Assembly: GCF_002760615.1 (NCBI RefSeq)
Contig: NZ_AWWI01000186.1
Span: 1 to 64,000 of the forward strand
Reading direction: 5' to 3'
Length of the DNA: 64,000 nucleotides
Source: Puniceibacterium antarcticum
Lineage (GTDB): Bacteria > Pseudomonadota > Alphaproteobacteria > Rhodobacterales > Rhodobacteraceae
The notes beneath the pieces were generated by a model that made no database searches, was not told the origin of the DNA, and saw only the letters and a program-made list of their open reading frames with translations. The first letter of the stretch is position 1; the number at the start of each line of letters is the position of its first letter. Positions 15,207 to 25,256 of the stretch are shown here, piece by piece. A program made the translations under genes and the position numbers.

Positions 15207-17389
15207 TGCGCCTGTTCCGCACCCTTCCCCCGCTGTTCGGTCTGTTACTGGCCGCATCCCTGCCCGCAGGGCCTGTTGTCGCGCAGACGGCGCCCAGCAC
15301 ACAGACCCTCGCGCAGGATGGCGCCCTGCTGATCGCCGATCAGGTGGTGGTCGAGAATCAAAGCCGTCTGATCGCCACCGGCAATGTCGAGGCGCTGCAG
15401 GACGGCACCCGCCTGACGGCAAGCCGCATCATCTATGACAGGGACAATGATTCCCTGACGCTCGAAGGGCCGATCCGGATCACGGACCCGCAAGGCAATG
15501 TGCTGGTGGCTGATGCCGGACAGCTCGACACCGGGATGAAAAACGGGCTGTTGCGCGGTGCGCGCATGGTACTGGACCAGCAGCTTCAGCTGGCCTCGGT
15601 CGAGGCGCGCCGGGTGGACGGACGTTACACGCAGCTCTCGCGTGTCGCCGTGACGTCCTGCCAGGTTTGCGGCGACCAGAGCGCACCGCTCTGGCAGATT
15701 CGCGCCAGCCGTGTGGTGCACGACCAGCAAGAACGGCAGATGTACTTTGAAAATGCGCAGCTGCGCATTCTGGACGTTCCGGTCTTCTACGTGCCCTACA
15801 TGCGGCTGCCGGATCCGACACTGGCGCGCGCCCGCGGTTTCCTGATACCGTCAATCCGCTCGACCACCCTGCTGGGATTCGGGATAAAGACGCCCTATTT
15901 CATCCCCATCGGCGATGACAAGGACCTCACCCTAACCCCCTATCTGTCGCCCGTCACCCGTACGCTTGAGGCGCGTTACCGACAGGCCTTTCGCTATGGA
16001 GAGATCACGCTGAACGGTGCTTTCTCAGCCGATACACTAACTTCGGACGACACCCGCGGCTATTTTTTCGCAACAGGGTCCTTTGATCTGAAACGCGACT
16101 TCAAGCTCAGCTTCAGCATTCAGACCACAACGGACGACGCGTATCTGAACGATTACGACTATTCCGGCGCCGACCGGCTGGAAAGCAACATCACCATTTC
16201 GCGTTTTCGCCGAAACGAGATGCTGTCGGCGTCGCTGACACATTACCAATCCCTGCGCGATGATGACAGCAACGCCACACAGCCCTCTATCGTGGGCCTT
16301 GCCGAATACGAAAGGCGCTTCTTTCCCCGTTTTGGCGGCGAATTCCGTCTGGGCGCCGAGCTGCACAACCACTATCGCTATTCCGATCTGGATGTGGACA
16401 GCAACGACAGCGATTCCCTTGTGGATGGCCGCGACGTGACACGGTTGAACAGCGAGTTGAGCTGGCGCAACCGTTGGACGCTGGCCGGAGGCGTGCGCGC
16501 CGGTGTGCTGGGTGAGCTCTGGATTGATCGCTTCTGGATCAATCAGGATTCGACCATGCCCTCCAACGTCAGTCAGATCACACCTGCCGTCGCCGTTGAT
16601 CTGCGCTGGCCCTGGGCGCGGGCCGGTGCAAACGGTGCGCGCTGGCTCATCGAACCGGTCGCGCAGGCCGGCTGGATCGGCGGCGAACGGGTAAAGGTCA
16701 CCAATGATGAAAGCACCCGCCCGGACTTCGACGAAGGCAACCTATTGTCCCTGTCGCGCTTTCCCGCGCCCGACCGGCGCGAGCGCGGCTATACCAGTGC
16801 ACTCGGCTTGCGGCTTCTGCGCGACGACCCTGCGAGCCTCACTGCTGGCCTGACCCTTGGCCGCGTGTGGCGCGAAGAAGACGACAGCGCCTTCACCCGC
16901 TCTTCGGGGCTGTCCAGTGCCACCTCCGACTGGCTGCTGGCTGGACATATCGATACATCCGACGGTTTGGTTCTCTCCGTCCGCAGCCTCTTTGACGTGC
17001 AACAACAGCGCGTTTCAAAGGCCGAAGCCCGTGCTGTATGGAGCAAAAGCCGAATGAATCTGGGCGCATCCTACCTGTTGCTGGCCACCGATCCGGATGA
17101 ATCCCGCGATGGGACCCTGTCGGAATGGAGCTTTGATGGCAGATACCGTTTTCTGGACAACTGGGCCACTGCGTCCGAAATGCGTTACGATCTGGCCGAC
17201 GGGCGTTTTGCACGGGCCGGGCTCGACCTCGAATATCAGAACGAATGCGCGGTTGTGACCTTTTCGGTCTCGCGCCGCTATGCCTCTTCCGATAGTCTTG
17301 AACCATCCACAAGTTTTGGCCTGACCGTTGAGCTGAAAGGCTTCAGCACCGCGAGCAGCGCCGGGGAGTACCGCCAATCATGCCGCTAA
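15206..17389 (+). CDS. lptD: LPS-assembly protein LptD
   Basis: LptD is the outer-membrane beta-barrel that inserts lipopolysaccharide into the outer leaflet. The 727-residue precursor starts with a signal peptide cleaved near PVVAQ (residue 27). An OstA/LptA-like jellyroll (about residues 35-150) and the LptD barrel follow. Cysteines occur as a CxxC in SCQVCGDQ and near the C-terminus (NECAVV and the final SCR). These could form the interdomain disulfides known for LptD. The start overlaps the lptG stop, and the stop overlaps the surA start by 10 bases. SurA, encoded next, is a periplasmic chaperone for such barrels. Confidence 0.94.
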   Translation: MRLFRTLPPLFGLLLAASLPAGPVVAQTAPSTQTLAQDGALLIADQVVVENQSRLIATGNVEALQDGTRLTASRIIYDRDNDSLTLEGPIRITDPQGNVLVADAGQLDTGMKNGLLRGARMVLDQQLQLASVEARRVDGRYTQLSRVAVTSCQVCGDQSAPLWQIRASRVVHDQQERQMYFENAQLRILDVPVFYVPYMRLPDPTLARARGFLIPSIRSTTLLGFGIKTPYFIPIGDDKDLTLTPYLSPVTRTLEARYRQAFRYGEITLNGAFSADTLTSDDTRGYFFATGSFDLKRDFKLSFSIQTTTDDAYLNDYDYSGADRLESNITISRFRRNEMLSASLTHYQSLRDDDSNATQPSIVGLAEYERRFFPRFGGEFRLGAELHNHYRYSDLDVDSNDSDSLVDGRDVTRLNSELSWRNRWTLAGGVRAGVLGELWIDRFWINQDSTMPSNVSQITPAVAVDLRWPWARAGANGARWLIEPVAQAGWIGGERVKVTNDESTRPDFDEGNLLSLSRFPAPDRRERGYTSALGLRLLRDDPASLTAGLTLGRVWREEDDSAFTRSSGLSSATSDWLLAGHIDTSDGLVLSVRSLFDVQQQRVSKAEARAVWSKSRMNLGASYLLLATDPDESRDGTLSEWSFDGRYRFLDNWATASEMRYDLADGRFARAGLDLEYQNECAVVTFSVSRRYASSDSLEPSTSFGLTVELKGFSTASSAGEYRQSCR

Positions 17390-18621
17390 AATTCACCAGC
17401 CTTATCCGCGCACTGGCCGTCACAGCACCACTGTTGCTAGGATCCGTCAGTCTCGTTTCGACCGCACAGGCGCAGGGGCTTTTTTCCCCGGCGATCATCG
17501 TCAATGAAAAGGTCATCACCGGATACGAACTGCAGCAGCGCGCGCGCATGCTTCAAGTGCTGAACGCGCCGGGTGATCCAGCAAAACTGGCCCGCGAACA
17601 GCTGATCGAAGACCGGCTGCGCCTGCAGGCCAGTCAGGATGCGGGGATCCGCCCCACCGAAGAAGAGGTGCTGGCCGGCATGGACGAATTTGCCGGACGT
17701 GCCAATGTCAGCCGTGACGAATTTGTGCGCTCGCTGGAATCCGCAGGTGTTTCGGAACAGACCTTCCGCGATTTTGTGCTGGCCGGTTTGTCCTGGCGTC
17801 AGTTGGTGCAGGCCCGTTTTGCCAGCCAGAGCACGGTCAGTGACGCAGAGGTGGACCGCGCGCTGTCCTCAGGTGGGACAGGCGCCAGCAATGTGCGTGT
17901 CCAGCTGTCTGAAATCATCATGCCCGCCCCCCCACAAGAGGCAGAAGCTGTTCGCGCACGGGCCGAGCGCATCTCGCAACTGACCTCGGAAAGCGCATTT
18001 TCAGCCGAGGCGCGCCAATATTCGGCGACTGCCAGCCGGGATGCCGGGGGACGTCTTCCCTGGCAGAACATCACCGATCTGCCGCCCGTTCTGCGTCCTC
18101 TGGTTATGGCGCTGGCCCCCGGTCAGGTGACAGCGCCGATCCCGATCCCCAATGCCGTCGCCCTGTTCCAGCTGCGCGCAATCGAAGAAACGGGTTACAG
18201 CACTCCCGAAGTGGCCGCCGTGGAATATGCCACTTACTACATGTCTGGCGGTCGCAGCCCCGAAACGCTGGCGCGTGCACGGGTTCTGGCCTCAAAGCTC
18301 GACCGATGCGATGACCTTTTTGCCGTGGCAAAGGGTCAGCCGGAAAGCGTACTTGACCGCACCAGCCTGCCCCCTGCGCAGATTCCGACCGATATCGCGA
18401 TGGAACTGTCCAAACTTGACCCCGGCGAAGTTTCGACCGCTTTGACCCGCACAGACGGCCAAACATTGATGTTTCTGATGCTCTGCGGGCGTACAAACGC
18501 AATATCTGAAGATGCCTCGCGCGAGGATCTGGTGCTTGGCCTGCGCAATCAGCGACTGAGCGGCCTGGCGGACGGATACCTGGCACAGCTGCGCGCCGAC
18601 GCCCGCATCATCGAACAATGA
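17380..18621 (+). CDS. surA: SurA-like periplasmic peptidyl-prolyl isomerase
   Basis: This periplasmic chaperone assists folding of outer-membrane proteins such as LptD. The 413-residue precursor has a signal peptide ending about TAQAQG (residue 32). The SurA N-domain begins SPAIIVNEKVITGYELQQRARML, followed by a helical part with EEVLAGMDEF. A parvulin-like PPIase region (about residues 185-300) starts VQLSEIIMPAP, and a further C-terminal region follows. Parvulin catalysis may be weak, since sequence conservation is low. Both ends overlap neighbouring genes, so this is a tightly coupled operon. Confidence 0.88.
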   Translation: MPLKFTSLIRALAVTAPLLLGSVSLVSTAQAQGLFSPAIIVNEKVITGYELQQRARMLQVLNAPGDPAKLAREQLIEDRLRLQASQDAGIRPTEEEVLAGMDEFAGRANVSRDEFVRSLESAGVSEQTFRDFVLAGLSWRQLVQARFASQSTVSDAEVDRALSSGGTGASNVRVQLSEIIMPAPPQEAEAVRARAERISQLTSESAFSAEARQYSATASRDAGGRLPWQNITDLPPVLRPLVMALAPGQVTAPIPIPNAVALFQLRAIEETGYSTPEVAAVEYATYYMSGGRSPETLARARVLASKLDRCDDLFAVAKGQPESVLDRTSLPPAQIPTDIAMELSKLDPGEVSTALTRTDGQTLMFLMLCGRTNAISEDASREDLVLGLRNQRLSGLADGYLAQLRADARIIEQ

Positions 18622-19592
18622 TGCCCGCACCCATCGCGCTGACCTGCGGCGAACCTGCGGGAATCGGCCCGGAACTGGCCGTTGCGGTATGGGATGCTCT
18701 GCGCACAGAACTGCCGTTTTTCTGGATCGGTGACCCGGCCCATCTGCCCGACGGCGCGCGATACCGGCTGATCGACCACCCTGATGCTGCGGCAGATCAG
18801 GCAGGGGGCGCCCTGCCGGTCCTGCGTCACGTCTTTGCCGGTGTCCGAACCCCCGGAGCTGCCCAGCCCGCACAGGCGCAGGGTGTGATTGATGTCATCG
18901 CCCGCGCGGTCGATCTGGCACGATCGGGCACCGCATCTGCGATCTGCACATTGCCGATCCACAAACAGGCGCTGCAGGAAGGCGCCGGTTTCGCCTATCC
19001 CGGCCATACCGAATACCTCGCCCATCTGGCGGGCGCGGATGAGGTGGTGATGATGCTTGCCTCATCACAACTGCGCGTTGTTCCCGCCACAATCCATATC
19101 CCGCTGAGCGATGTCCCGCAGGCCCTGACGGGCGAATTGCTGAGCAAACGCATTCGAATAACCCATGCCGCGCTCAAGGCGCAATTCGGCATTGCAGCGC
19201 CGCGTATCGCTGTGGCCGGCCTTAACCCCCATGCCGGCGAAGGGGGCCGCATGGGACACGAGGAAATCGATCTGATCATCCCCGTGCTTGACGCCCTGCG
19301 TGCCGAAGGTCTGGACCTGCGCGGCCCGATGTCTGCTGATACCATGTTTCACGCCGCCGCGCGCAAAGGCTATGATGCCGCGATCTGCATGTACCACGAT
19401 CAGGCGCTGATCCCGATCAAGACGCTGGACTTTGACCAGGGCGTGAACGTCACCCTCGGTCTGCCCTTCATTCGCACCTCACCTGATCACGGCACAGCCT
19501 TTGACATCGCGGGCAAAGGCCTCGCCAACCCGTCCTCGACCATTGCCGCCATGCGCATGGCATGGACCATGGCGCAAGGAATATCTCCATGA
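18618..19592 (+). CDS. pdxA: 4-hydroxythreonine-4-phosphate dehydrogenase
   Basis: PdxA oxidises 4-phosphohydroxy-L-threonine with NAD in pyridoxal 5-phosphate synthesis. The 324 residues match the family. [13 protein letters not shown] is the N-terminal signature. [14 protein letters not shown] and [11 protein letters not shown] carry substrate and metal ligands. [16 protein letters not shown] and [16 protein letters not shown] hold the catalytic His/metal residues, and [15 protein letters not shown] closes the active site. It overlaps surA and rsmA by 4 bases each, the conserved surA-pdxA-rsmA order of proteobacteria. Confidence 0.97.
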   Translation: MMPAPIALTCGEPAGIGPELAVAVWDALRTELPFFWIGDPAHLPDGARYRLIDHPDAAADQAGGALPVLRHVFAGVRTPGAAQPAQAQGVIDVIARAVDLARSGTASAICTLPIHKQALQEGAGFAYPGHTEYLAHLAGADEVVMMLASSQLRVVPATIHIPLSDVPQALTGELLSKRIRITHAALKAQFGIAAPRIAVAGLNPHAGEGGRMGHEEIDLIIPVLDALRAEGLDLRGPMSADTMFHAAARKGYDAAICMYHDQALIPIKTLDFDQGVNVTLGLPFIRTSPDHGTAFDIAGKGLANPSSTIAAMRMAWTMAQGISP

Positions 19593-20437
19593 GCGGCATT
19601 GACGACCTTCCCCCGCTGAGCCGCGTGATCGCGAGCCACGGCCTGACTGCGCGCAAATCCTTGGGCCAGAATTTTCTGCTCGACCTGAACCTGACGGCCA
19701 AGATCGCGCGTCAGGCGGGCAACCTCACGAACATGGATGTGCTGGAAATCGGACCCGGTCCTGGTGGTCTGACCCGTGGTCTGCTGGCCGAAGGCGCGCG
19801 GCGTGTGCTGGCTATCGAAAAGGATTCGCGCTGCCTGCCTGCCCTTGCCGAAATCAGCGCGGCCTATCCCGGGCGCCTGACGGTGATCGAAGGTGATGCG
19901 CTCAAGATTGATCCACTGGAACATCTGACCCCGCCGATCGCCATCGCAGCCAACCTGCCCTACAATGTCGGGACGGAATTGTTGGTGCGCTGGCTGACCC
20001 CCAAGGACTGGCCGCCGTTCTGGCAAAGCCTGACGCTCATGTTTCAGCGCGAAGTTGCCGAACGCATCGTTGCAGCCCCCGGATCAAAGGCCTATGGCCG
20101 CCTAGCCCTGCTCGCCCAGTGGCGCGCCGATGCGCGCATCATGTTGTCCCTTCCGCCCGAGGCGTTCACACCGGCACCCAAGGTGTCCTCGGCCGTGGTG
20201 CATCTGACCGCGCTGCCCGAACCGCGCTTTCCCGCAGATCCAAAGGTTCTCGAAGGCATCGTGGCAGCCGCCTTCAATCAGCGCCGTAAGATGCTGCGCG
20301 GCTCCCTGAAAGGCCAGCATCCGGATATTGAAGAGATTCTGAAAAGCGCCGGAATCGCCCCGACTGAACGGGCTGAACAAGTGTCGCTTGAGGCATTCTG
20401 CGCGCTGGCGCGTGGCTTGTCTGCCGCACGCGCATAA
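19589..20437 (+). CDS. rsmA: 16S rRNA (adenine1518/1519-N6)-dimethyltransferase
   Basis: RsmA (KsgA) dimethylates two adenosines in helix 45 of 16S rRNA late in small-subunit assembly. The 282-residue product has [17 protein letters not shown], the SAM motif [17 protein letters not shown], the catalytic [15 protein letters not shown], and the helical C-terminal domain ending [15 protein letters not shown] 19589 is chosen because it forms ATGA with the pdxA stop and gives [10 protein letters not shown]. Two strong hairpins lie downstream before the convergent DUF4167 gene. Confidence 0.97.
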   Translation: MSGIDDLPPLSRVIASHGLTARKSLGQNFLLDLNLTAKIARQAGNLTNMDVLEIGPGPGGLTRGLLAEGARRVLAIEKDSRCLPALAEISAAYPGRLTVIEGDALKIDPLEHLTPPIAIAANLPYNVGTELLVRWLTPKDWPPFWQSLTLMFQREVAERIVAAPGSKAYGRLALLAQWRADARIMLSLPPEAFTPAPKVSSAVVHLTALPEPRFPADPKVLEGIVAAAFNQRRKMLRGSLKGQHPDIEEILKSAGIAPTERAEQVSLEAFCALARGLSAARA

Positions 20438-20455
20438 TTTATTCGGCTCAGTAAT

Positions 20456-20598
20456 GGCATGCGATCAAGGCGCTTCCAGCGCCGAATTACTCATGCCAGA
20501 CGCTGCCGACCAGAGCTTGCCCCATGGTCTGTGCTGATTTTTCAGAAAATCACCGCCCCTCGAATCACTGCAGCGCCATCCCGAAGGACGGCGCTGCA
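20456..20598. other. Two strong hairpins downstream of rsmA
   Basis: The first is nested: GGCATG (20456-20461) and CATGCC (20492-20497) enclose GGCGCT/AGCGCC (20469-20483). The second is TGCAGCGCC/GGCGCTGCA (20569-20577 and 20590-20598) with a 12-base loop. The GGCGCT word is shared. Either could terminate the six-gene operon, but no long U-run follows, so a processed 3-prime RNA is another option. Confidence 0.5.
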
Positions 20599-20636
20599 AG
20601 GGTAGATCATCAAAGATCATGCCACCGACGAAGGTG

Positions 20637-21497
20637 TTATTCTGCCGCGTCTGCGGAACCTTCTCCCGGGCCAGCATCCCCAGAGGGTGCGTCACCCGAA
20701 GCGGCGTTTTCCGCCACGGGCTTCGGCTTTGGCTCTGGCTTTTTGCGCGGCTTGCGTTTGGGTTTAGGCTTGGGGGCCTCTTCGGCCACGGGCTGCTCTG
20801 CGGGAACGTGATCGGGCGTTGTCAGAGCGGCCGGAGTAGGAATCGGAGCAGGTGCGTTCCGCGCGGCATTCTCGGGCGTTTCGACCAGACCGCTGTCCTC
20901 GTCAGCCCCTTCGGACAGATCAACAACATCCTGCGCAACATAACGGGGCTGTTCATTCCGCGCACGCCGCGGCGGACGCGGATTGCTCTCTCCCGCTTGC
21001 GGGCCGCTGTTGTGATCGTTGCCGCCAGAGTTCTGAGCGTCGTTGCTGTTCTGGCCATTACCGTTGTGCTGACCGTTGTTCTGGTCGCCACCATTTTGGC
21101 CGCCGTTGTTGCCGTTATTCTGGCCACCACCGTTATTCGAATTGTTCTGGTTATTATTCTGATTGTTGTTTTCGGAACGATCCCGCTGTGCCTGACGGTC
21201 GCGGTTTTCCTGCTCCTGCTGTTCGCGGCGCTGGTCCATTTCGCGCTGCGCTTCGCTGAGCATGCGCAGATAATGTTCAGCGTGCTGCTGAAAGTTCTCA
21301 GCCGCAACGCGATCGTTGCTCAGCTGCGCATCACGCGCAAGCTGATTGTATTTATCGATAATCTGCTGCGGCGTGCCGCGCACCTTTCCGTCAGGGCCAG
21401 AGCTGTCAAAGACGCGATTGACAACGTTGCCGACAGAGGATGTCGACGACCGATTGCGGTTGTTCTTGGACCGCGAGCGTGATTTTGATGATCTCAT
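20637..21497 (-). CDS. DUF4167 protein with Asn/Gln-rich disordered region
   Basis: The 286-residue protein has a basic start (RSSKSRSRSKNNRNRS) and a conserved DUF4167 core, about residues 20-85. The core includes NRVFDSSGPDGKVRGTP, IIDKYNQLARDA and AENFQQHAEHYLRML. An Asn/Gln/Gly-rich stretch (about 108-165) follows, then a Pro/Lys-rich region with PKPKPKRKPRKKPEPKPKP. The Arg/Lys-rich ends suggest nucleic-acid or ribosome association, and the low-complexity part is surely disordered. The family is common upstream of prmC-prfA in alphaproteobacteria; its function is not established. A 212-bp gap to prmC shows no clear structure. Confidence 0.88.
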   Translation of the reverse strand: MRSSKSRSRSKNNRNRSSTSSVGNVVNRVFDSSGPDGKVRGTPQQIIDKYNQLARDAQLSNDRVAAENFQQHAEHYLRMLSEAQREMDQRREQQEQENRDRQAQRDRSENNNQNNNQNNSNNGGGQNNGNNGGQNGGDQNNGQHNGNGQNSNDAQNSGGNDHNSGPQAGESNPRPPRRARNEQPRYVAQDVVDLSEGADEDSGLVETPENAARNAPAPIPTPAALTTPDHVPAEQPVAEEAPKPKPKRKPRKKPEPKPKPVAENAASGDAPSGDAGPGEGSADAAE

Positions 21498-21709
21498 ATT
21501 CGAGCTTCAGCCCTATCTGTGACTGTCCTGTGATCGTCTTGGCGCTATATATCTGCACCGTGCCTACCAGATCACTTCAATGTGTGGCTTAGCGTCGAGC
21601 GGGACCGCCCAAGGGCATCCTCCGTCTCGACCTCTTTGAATAAACACGTCCGGGCACGTCACACAAGCAAAAAACACAAAAATTCGGCAGTTTTGTAACA
21701 GAGATATGC

Positions 21710-22555
21710 CTAAACTCGCGGCTTCCCGCCCAAAACCACACGATCCCGGCCATCCATATCACGTAAAACAGCGACCGGAGCCAATCCAGCCGCTAGCATC
21801 ATCGCTCTGACCTTAGCACCCTGCGTCGGCCCTATTTCGACCATCAGACGCCCACCCGGCTTCATGTGCTCAGGGGCGTCCGCCATGATCGCACGATAGG
21901 CGGCAAGCCCGTCACCTTCGTCAGTCAGCGCCATGCGTGGTTCGTGGTCCCGCACCTCTGGCGACAGATCCGCCATCTCATCCGCAGCGATATAGGGTGG
22001 ATTGGACACGATCAGATCAAAGCGCTCTTCGCTCCCCTGAAGGGCGGCAAACCAGCTTCCCTGTGCAAACGCGACGCGGTGCGCAAGGTTGAGCGCCCTG
22101 CCATTTGCAACAGCGACGCTCAGCGCTGCCTCTGACAGATCGACGCCCATGCCCGTGGCACCGTCACGTTCTGCGACCAGCGTCAAAAGGATACAGCCAG
22201 AGCCAGTTCCCAGATCCAGAACCCTTTGAAATGGCTGTGCCAGCGCAGCTTCGATCAGAGTTTCAGTCTCAGGTCGCGGGTCGAGCACATCACCACTGAC
22301 ACAAAAGGTGCGGCCATAGAACATCCGCTGTCCCGTCAGATGCGACACGGGCACCCGTGCCGCGCGCCGCGCTATCAGATTCTGGAAAACAGCCGTCTGT
22401 TCCGGCGTGACCGGGTCCGGCAGGACCAGCGTCAGTCGCCCGCTTTCGACCGTCAGGGCGTGGGCCAGCAAACGGCGCGCGTCCTTGGCACCATCGGGCA
22501 CCTCCGCCGCGTTCAGCGCACGTATGCCCAGAACCAACAGCTCTGATCCGGTCAC
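21710..22555 (-). CDS. prmC: Peptide chain release factor N5-glutamine methyltransferase
   Basis: PrmC (HemK) methylates the Gln of the GGQ motif in RF1 and RF2, raising termination efficiency. The 281-residue product has a helical N-domain, SAM motif [17 protein letters not shown], and the substrate motif VSNPPYIA. It starts with GTG 22555, giving [10 protein letters not shown], and the start overlaps the prfA stop. The two genes are therefore coupled: its protein substrate is encoded directly upstream. Confidence 0.96.
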   Translation of the reverse strand: MTGSELLVLGIRALNAAEVPDGAKDARRLLAHALTVESGRLTLVLPDPVTPEQTAVFQNLIARRAARVPVSHLTGQRMFYGRTFCVSGDVLDPRPETETLIEAALAQPFQRVLDLGTGSGCILLTLVAERDGATGMGVDLSEAALSVAVANGRALNLAHRVAFAQGSWFAALQGSEERFDLIVSNPPYIAADEMADLSPEVRDHEPRMALTDEGDGLAAYRAIMADAPEHMKPGGRLMVEIGPTQGAKVRAMMLAAGLAPVAVLRDMDGRDRVVLGGKPRV

Positions 22556-23601
22556 GCCCCCATCTCGGCCAGTAGCGTGGCCTGGGCATCGGCCGTCAAG
22601 GCATTGATGATCTCGTCCAGATCGCCCTGCATCACCTGATCAAGCTTGTAGAGTGTCAGGTTGATGCGGTGATCAGACAGCCGCCCCTGGGGAAAGTTGT
22701 AGGTGCGGATGCGTTCGGACCGGTCACCGGTCCCGACCTGCGCGCGGCGGTTCGCGGACCTCTCGCTGTCGATCTTCTGACGTTCCAGATCAAACAGCTT
22801 GGTGCGCAGCACCTGCATGGCGATCTCTCGGTTGCGGTGCTGGGATTTCTCGGAACTGGTCACGACCATGCCGCTGGGCATATGGGTGATCCGCACCGCC
22901 GAATCGGTTGTATTGACGTGCTGCCCCCCTGCACCAGAGCTGCGCATCGTGTCGATACGAATGTCATTGGCATCGATCTTCACATCGACCTCTTCCGCCT
23001 CGGGCAGCACCGCCACCGTCGCCGCCGAAGTGTGGATGCGCCCGCCGCTCTCGGTTGTCGGCACGCGTTGTACACGGTGCACACCGGATTCGTATTTCAG
23101 CCGGGCAAATACGTTCTGACCGGTGATATGGGCGACGACCTCCTTGATCCCGCCCAGTTCGGTCGCCTGTTCCTCGATGATCTCGACCCGCCAACCCTGC
23201 GCTTCGGCATAGCGCTGATACATGCGCAGCAGATCGCCTGCGAACAAGGCGGCCTCCTCGCCCCCTGTGCCGGGCCGGATTTCCAGCATGGCAGGGCGCG
23301 CATCGGCGGCATCTTTCGGCAGTAGAGCCAGTTGCAGGGCTTCTTCGGCGGCAGCGACCGTGCCGCGCAGGGAATAGAGTTCTTCCTCGGCCAGAGCTTT
23401 CATCTCGGGTTCGCGCAACATCACCTCGGCCTCGGCAATACCGGACTGCAGGGCCTCCCAGGCGTCGATCTGCGTCATCACCGGTTTCAGCTCGGCATAT
23501 TCGCGGCCCAAAGCGGCAAGATCGCCGCCCCCGGCAGACAACTTGGCTTCGAGAAACTCGAAGCGCTGGCGGATCTGTATCAGTCTGTCATTGGGAACCA
23601 T
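22552..23601 (-). CDS. prfA: Peptide chain release factor 1
   Basis: RF1 recognises UAA and UAG stops and triggers hydrolysis of peptidyl-tRNA. The 349-residue product has the N-terminal helical domain (about 1-100), the stop-codon recognition domain with [20 protein letters not shown], and the catalytic [18 protein letters not shown] loop, whose Gln is the PrmC target. The tail [19 protein letters not shown] is conserved. It is the first gene of a prfA-prmC pair. Confidence 0.98.
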   Translation of the reverse strand: MVPNDRLIQIRQRFEFLEAKLSAGGGDLAALGREYAELKPVMTQIDAWEALQSGIAEAEVMLREPEMKALAEEELYSLRGTVAAAEEALQLALLPKDAADARPAMLEIRPGTGGEEAALFAGDLLRMYQRYAEAQGWRVEIIEEQATELGGIKEVVAHITGQNVFARLKYESGVHRVQRVPTTESGGRIHTSAATVAVLPEAEEVDVKIDANDIRIDTMRSSGAGGQHVNTTDSAVRITHMPSGMVVTSSEKSQHRNREIAMQVLRTKLFDLERQKIDSERSANRRAQVGTGDRSERIRTYNFPQGRLSDHRINLTLYKLDQVMQGDLDEIINALTADAQATLLAEMGA

Positions 23602-23719
23602 AGGATGCTCTGTCCCTTATTGGGCGCGGTCGGTCAAGACCCCGAGCAGTCTGGACAAGACGATGGGCGCCGGACAACATATGCCCGGCACTCATCTTAT
23701 CGTCAGTGGGGCGATATGC

Positions 23720-24136
23720 TCAGCTTCCCTGCTGGGCCTTTAGCTGCGCAAGCCAGCCTTCGACCCGTGCCTTGTTCACACCCATGTCGGACTGGCCAAA
23801 GCGCAGCCGGGCATACAGCTCCACATGGTCACCATCCAGCTCGACCGTAGTGTAATCAGGAAAGGCCATCCATTTCGACCGGGTGATATAGGTGATCCGG
23901 CTGTCTGCCGCGCTCCCTGCCAGCAACTCTGTGCGGGGGGTGGCGAGGATGATGCGGTCAAGCGCCTCGAATGCCTCGCGCCCGCCGTCCAGCCGCCGCC
24001 GCACGCCGCCGGCAAGGTCCTGATCAGCCGTCACCATGGGATCGACGTTCCAAACCTCCGGGTTCGAGGGTGCCAGACGAATCCAGGCGATACCGCCCAC
24101 CACAATCAGGACAATGCTCCAGAATATCATACGCAC
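23720..24136 (-). CDS. DUF1499 family protein, membrane-anchored
   Basis: The 138-residue protein has an N-terminal transmembrane anchor or uncleaved signal (MIFWSIVLIVVGGIAWI). A DUF1499 domain follows, with ILATPRTELLAGS, ITYITRSKWMAFPDYTTVEL and a tail LRFGQSDMGVNKARVEGWLAQL. Function is unknown. The start could be GTG 24136 or ATG 24130; AAAGG sits 4 or 10 bases upstream respectively. It stands alone between prfA and the agmatinase gene, all on the same strand. Confidence 0.84.
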   Translation of the reverse strand: MRMIFWSIVLIVVGGIAWIRLAPSNPEVWNVDPMVTADQDLAGGVRRRLDGGREAFEALDRIILATPRTELLAGSAADSRITYITRSKWMAFPDYTTVELDGDHVELYARLRFGQSDMGVNKARVEGWLAQLKAQQGS

Positions 24137-24218
24137 GATGCCTTTTTCCCCTTAAAATCGCGTCTGACTGACGCGCAAAAACCAAGTTGGGACGCCGTCC
24201 CACCCTGTGCCCCGTATT

Positions 24219-25181
24219 TCATCTCCGTCGGGTCCAGGCCCAAAGGCACAGGATCTCCATCGCAACATGCGCCCCCGCCACGGCGGTGGCACCGGTTGTA
24301 TCGTATGGTGGCGAAACCTCAACCACATCGCCGCCAAGAATGTTCAGGCCGGCGATTTCCCGCAGGATCACCGCCGCCTGCGCCGAACTCAGCCCGCCCC
24401 ATACAGGAGTCCCCGTGCCCGGTGCAAAGGCCGGGTCCAGCCCGTCAATGTCGAACGTAAGATAGCAGGGCGTGTCGCCGATGATCCTGCGCACCTTTTG
24501 GGCGACGGCTGAGGCGCCAATGCGGTGCACTTCGGGGGCGTCGATGATGTTCACCCCCATTGTATCGGGATTTTCCGTGCGAATGCCCACGGCCACGGAT
24601 TTTTCAGGGATGATCAGTCCTTCTTTCACGGCCTTGTAGACGAATGTGCCATGATCGATACGCTCTGCATCGTCATCCACCCAGGAATCGGAATGAGCGT
24701 CGAACTGCAGCAGGGCGACGGGGCCATATTTTTCGGCATAGGCGCGCAGGATAGGCAGGGTGATGAAATGATCGCCGCCGAGGGTGATACTCGCCGCGCC
24801 CGCATCCAGGATGGTGCGAAAATGATCGGTCACCGTGGCGGGAAAGGCGCTGATCTTGGCATAGTCAAACGCCATATCGCCGTAATCAACGACGATGAAA
24901 TCAACCAGCGGATCAAAGCCCCAGCCATATGGCGGATCATAGGGCTGCAATGTACTTGCCTCGCGGATGGCACGCGGGCCAAAGCGGCAGCCGGGGCGGT
25001 TTGTCACCGACTGGTCAAACGGGATTCCGGTCACGGCCACATCGACGCCTTTCAGATCCTTGGTATAGCGGCGGCGCAGAAAGGACGGTGCCCCGCCAAA
25101 GGCATTCTCGTAACTCAGCCCACGCGAGGTATCGCGCGTAAAAGCCTGATCCACCTGATGTTTTGCGTCTTCCAATGCCAT
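24219..25181 (-). CDS. speB: Agmatinase (ureohydrolase family)
   Basis: Agmatinase hydrolyses agmatine to putrescine and urea. The 320-residue product has all dimanganese motifs: LGGDHFITLP, LLQFDAHSDSW and the family signature YLTFDIDGLDPAFAPGTGTP. VVEVSPPYDTTGATA closes the site. Guanidinobutyrase or guanidinopropionase are alternatives because the specificity loop cannot be judged by eye. ATG 25181 gives MALEDAKHQVDQAF, better than the longer frame. It lies 75 bp downstream of two tandem M20 amidohydrolases on the same strand. Confidence 0.88.
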   Translation of the reverse strand: MALEDAKHQVDQAFTRDTSRGLSYENAFGGAPSFLRRRYTKDLKGVDVAVTGIPFDQSVTNRPGCRFGPRAIREASTLQPYDPPYGWGFDPLVDFIVVDYGDMAFDYAKISAFPATVTDHFRTILDAGAASITLGGDHFITLPILRAYAEKYGPVALLQFDAHSDSWVDDDAERIDHGTFVYKAVKEGLIIPEKSVAVGIRTENPDTMGVNIIDAPEVHRIGASAVAQKVRRIIGDTPCYLTFDIDGLDPAFAPGTGTPVWGGLSSAQAAVILREIAGLNILGGDVVEVSPPYDTTGATAVAGAHVAMEILCLWAWTRRR

Positions 25182-25256
25182 GTAAAAAAGCCCTTTCCGG
25201 CGCCTGATTAAGCGATGGCAGGCGCCGGATACGGCCTCTGCCACCCCCACGTTTGT

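Noticed and set aside
21010..21180. Coding minisatellite or frameshift in DUF4167
   Set aside because: The AAC/CAG-rich stretch stays in frame and low-complexity Asn/Gln regions are usual in the family.
23640..23719. Small gene between prfA and DUF1499
   Set aside because: Short frames there lack ribosome sites and codon bias; nothing supports a gene.
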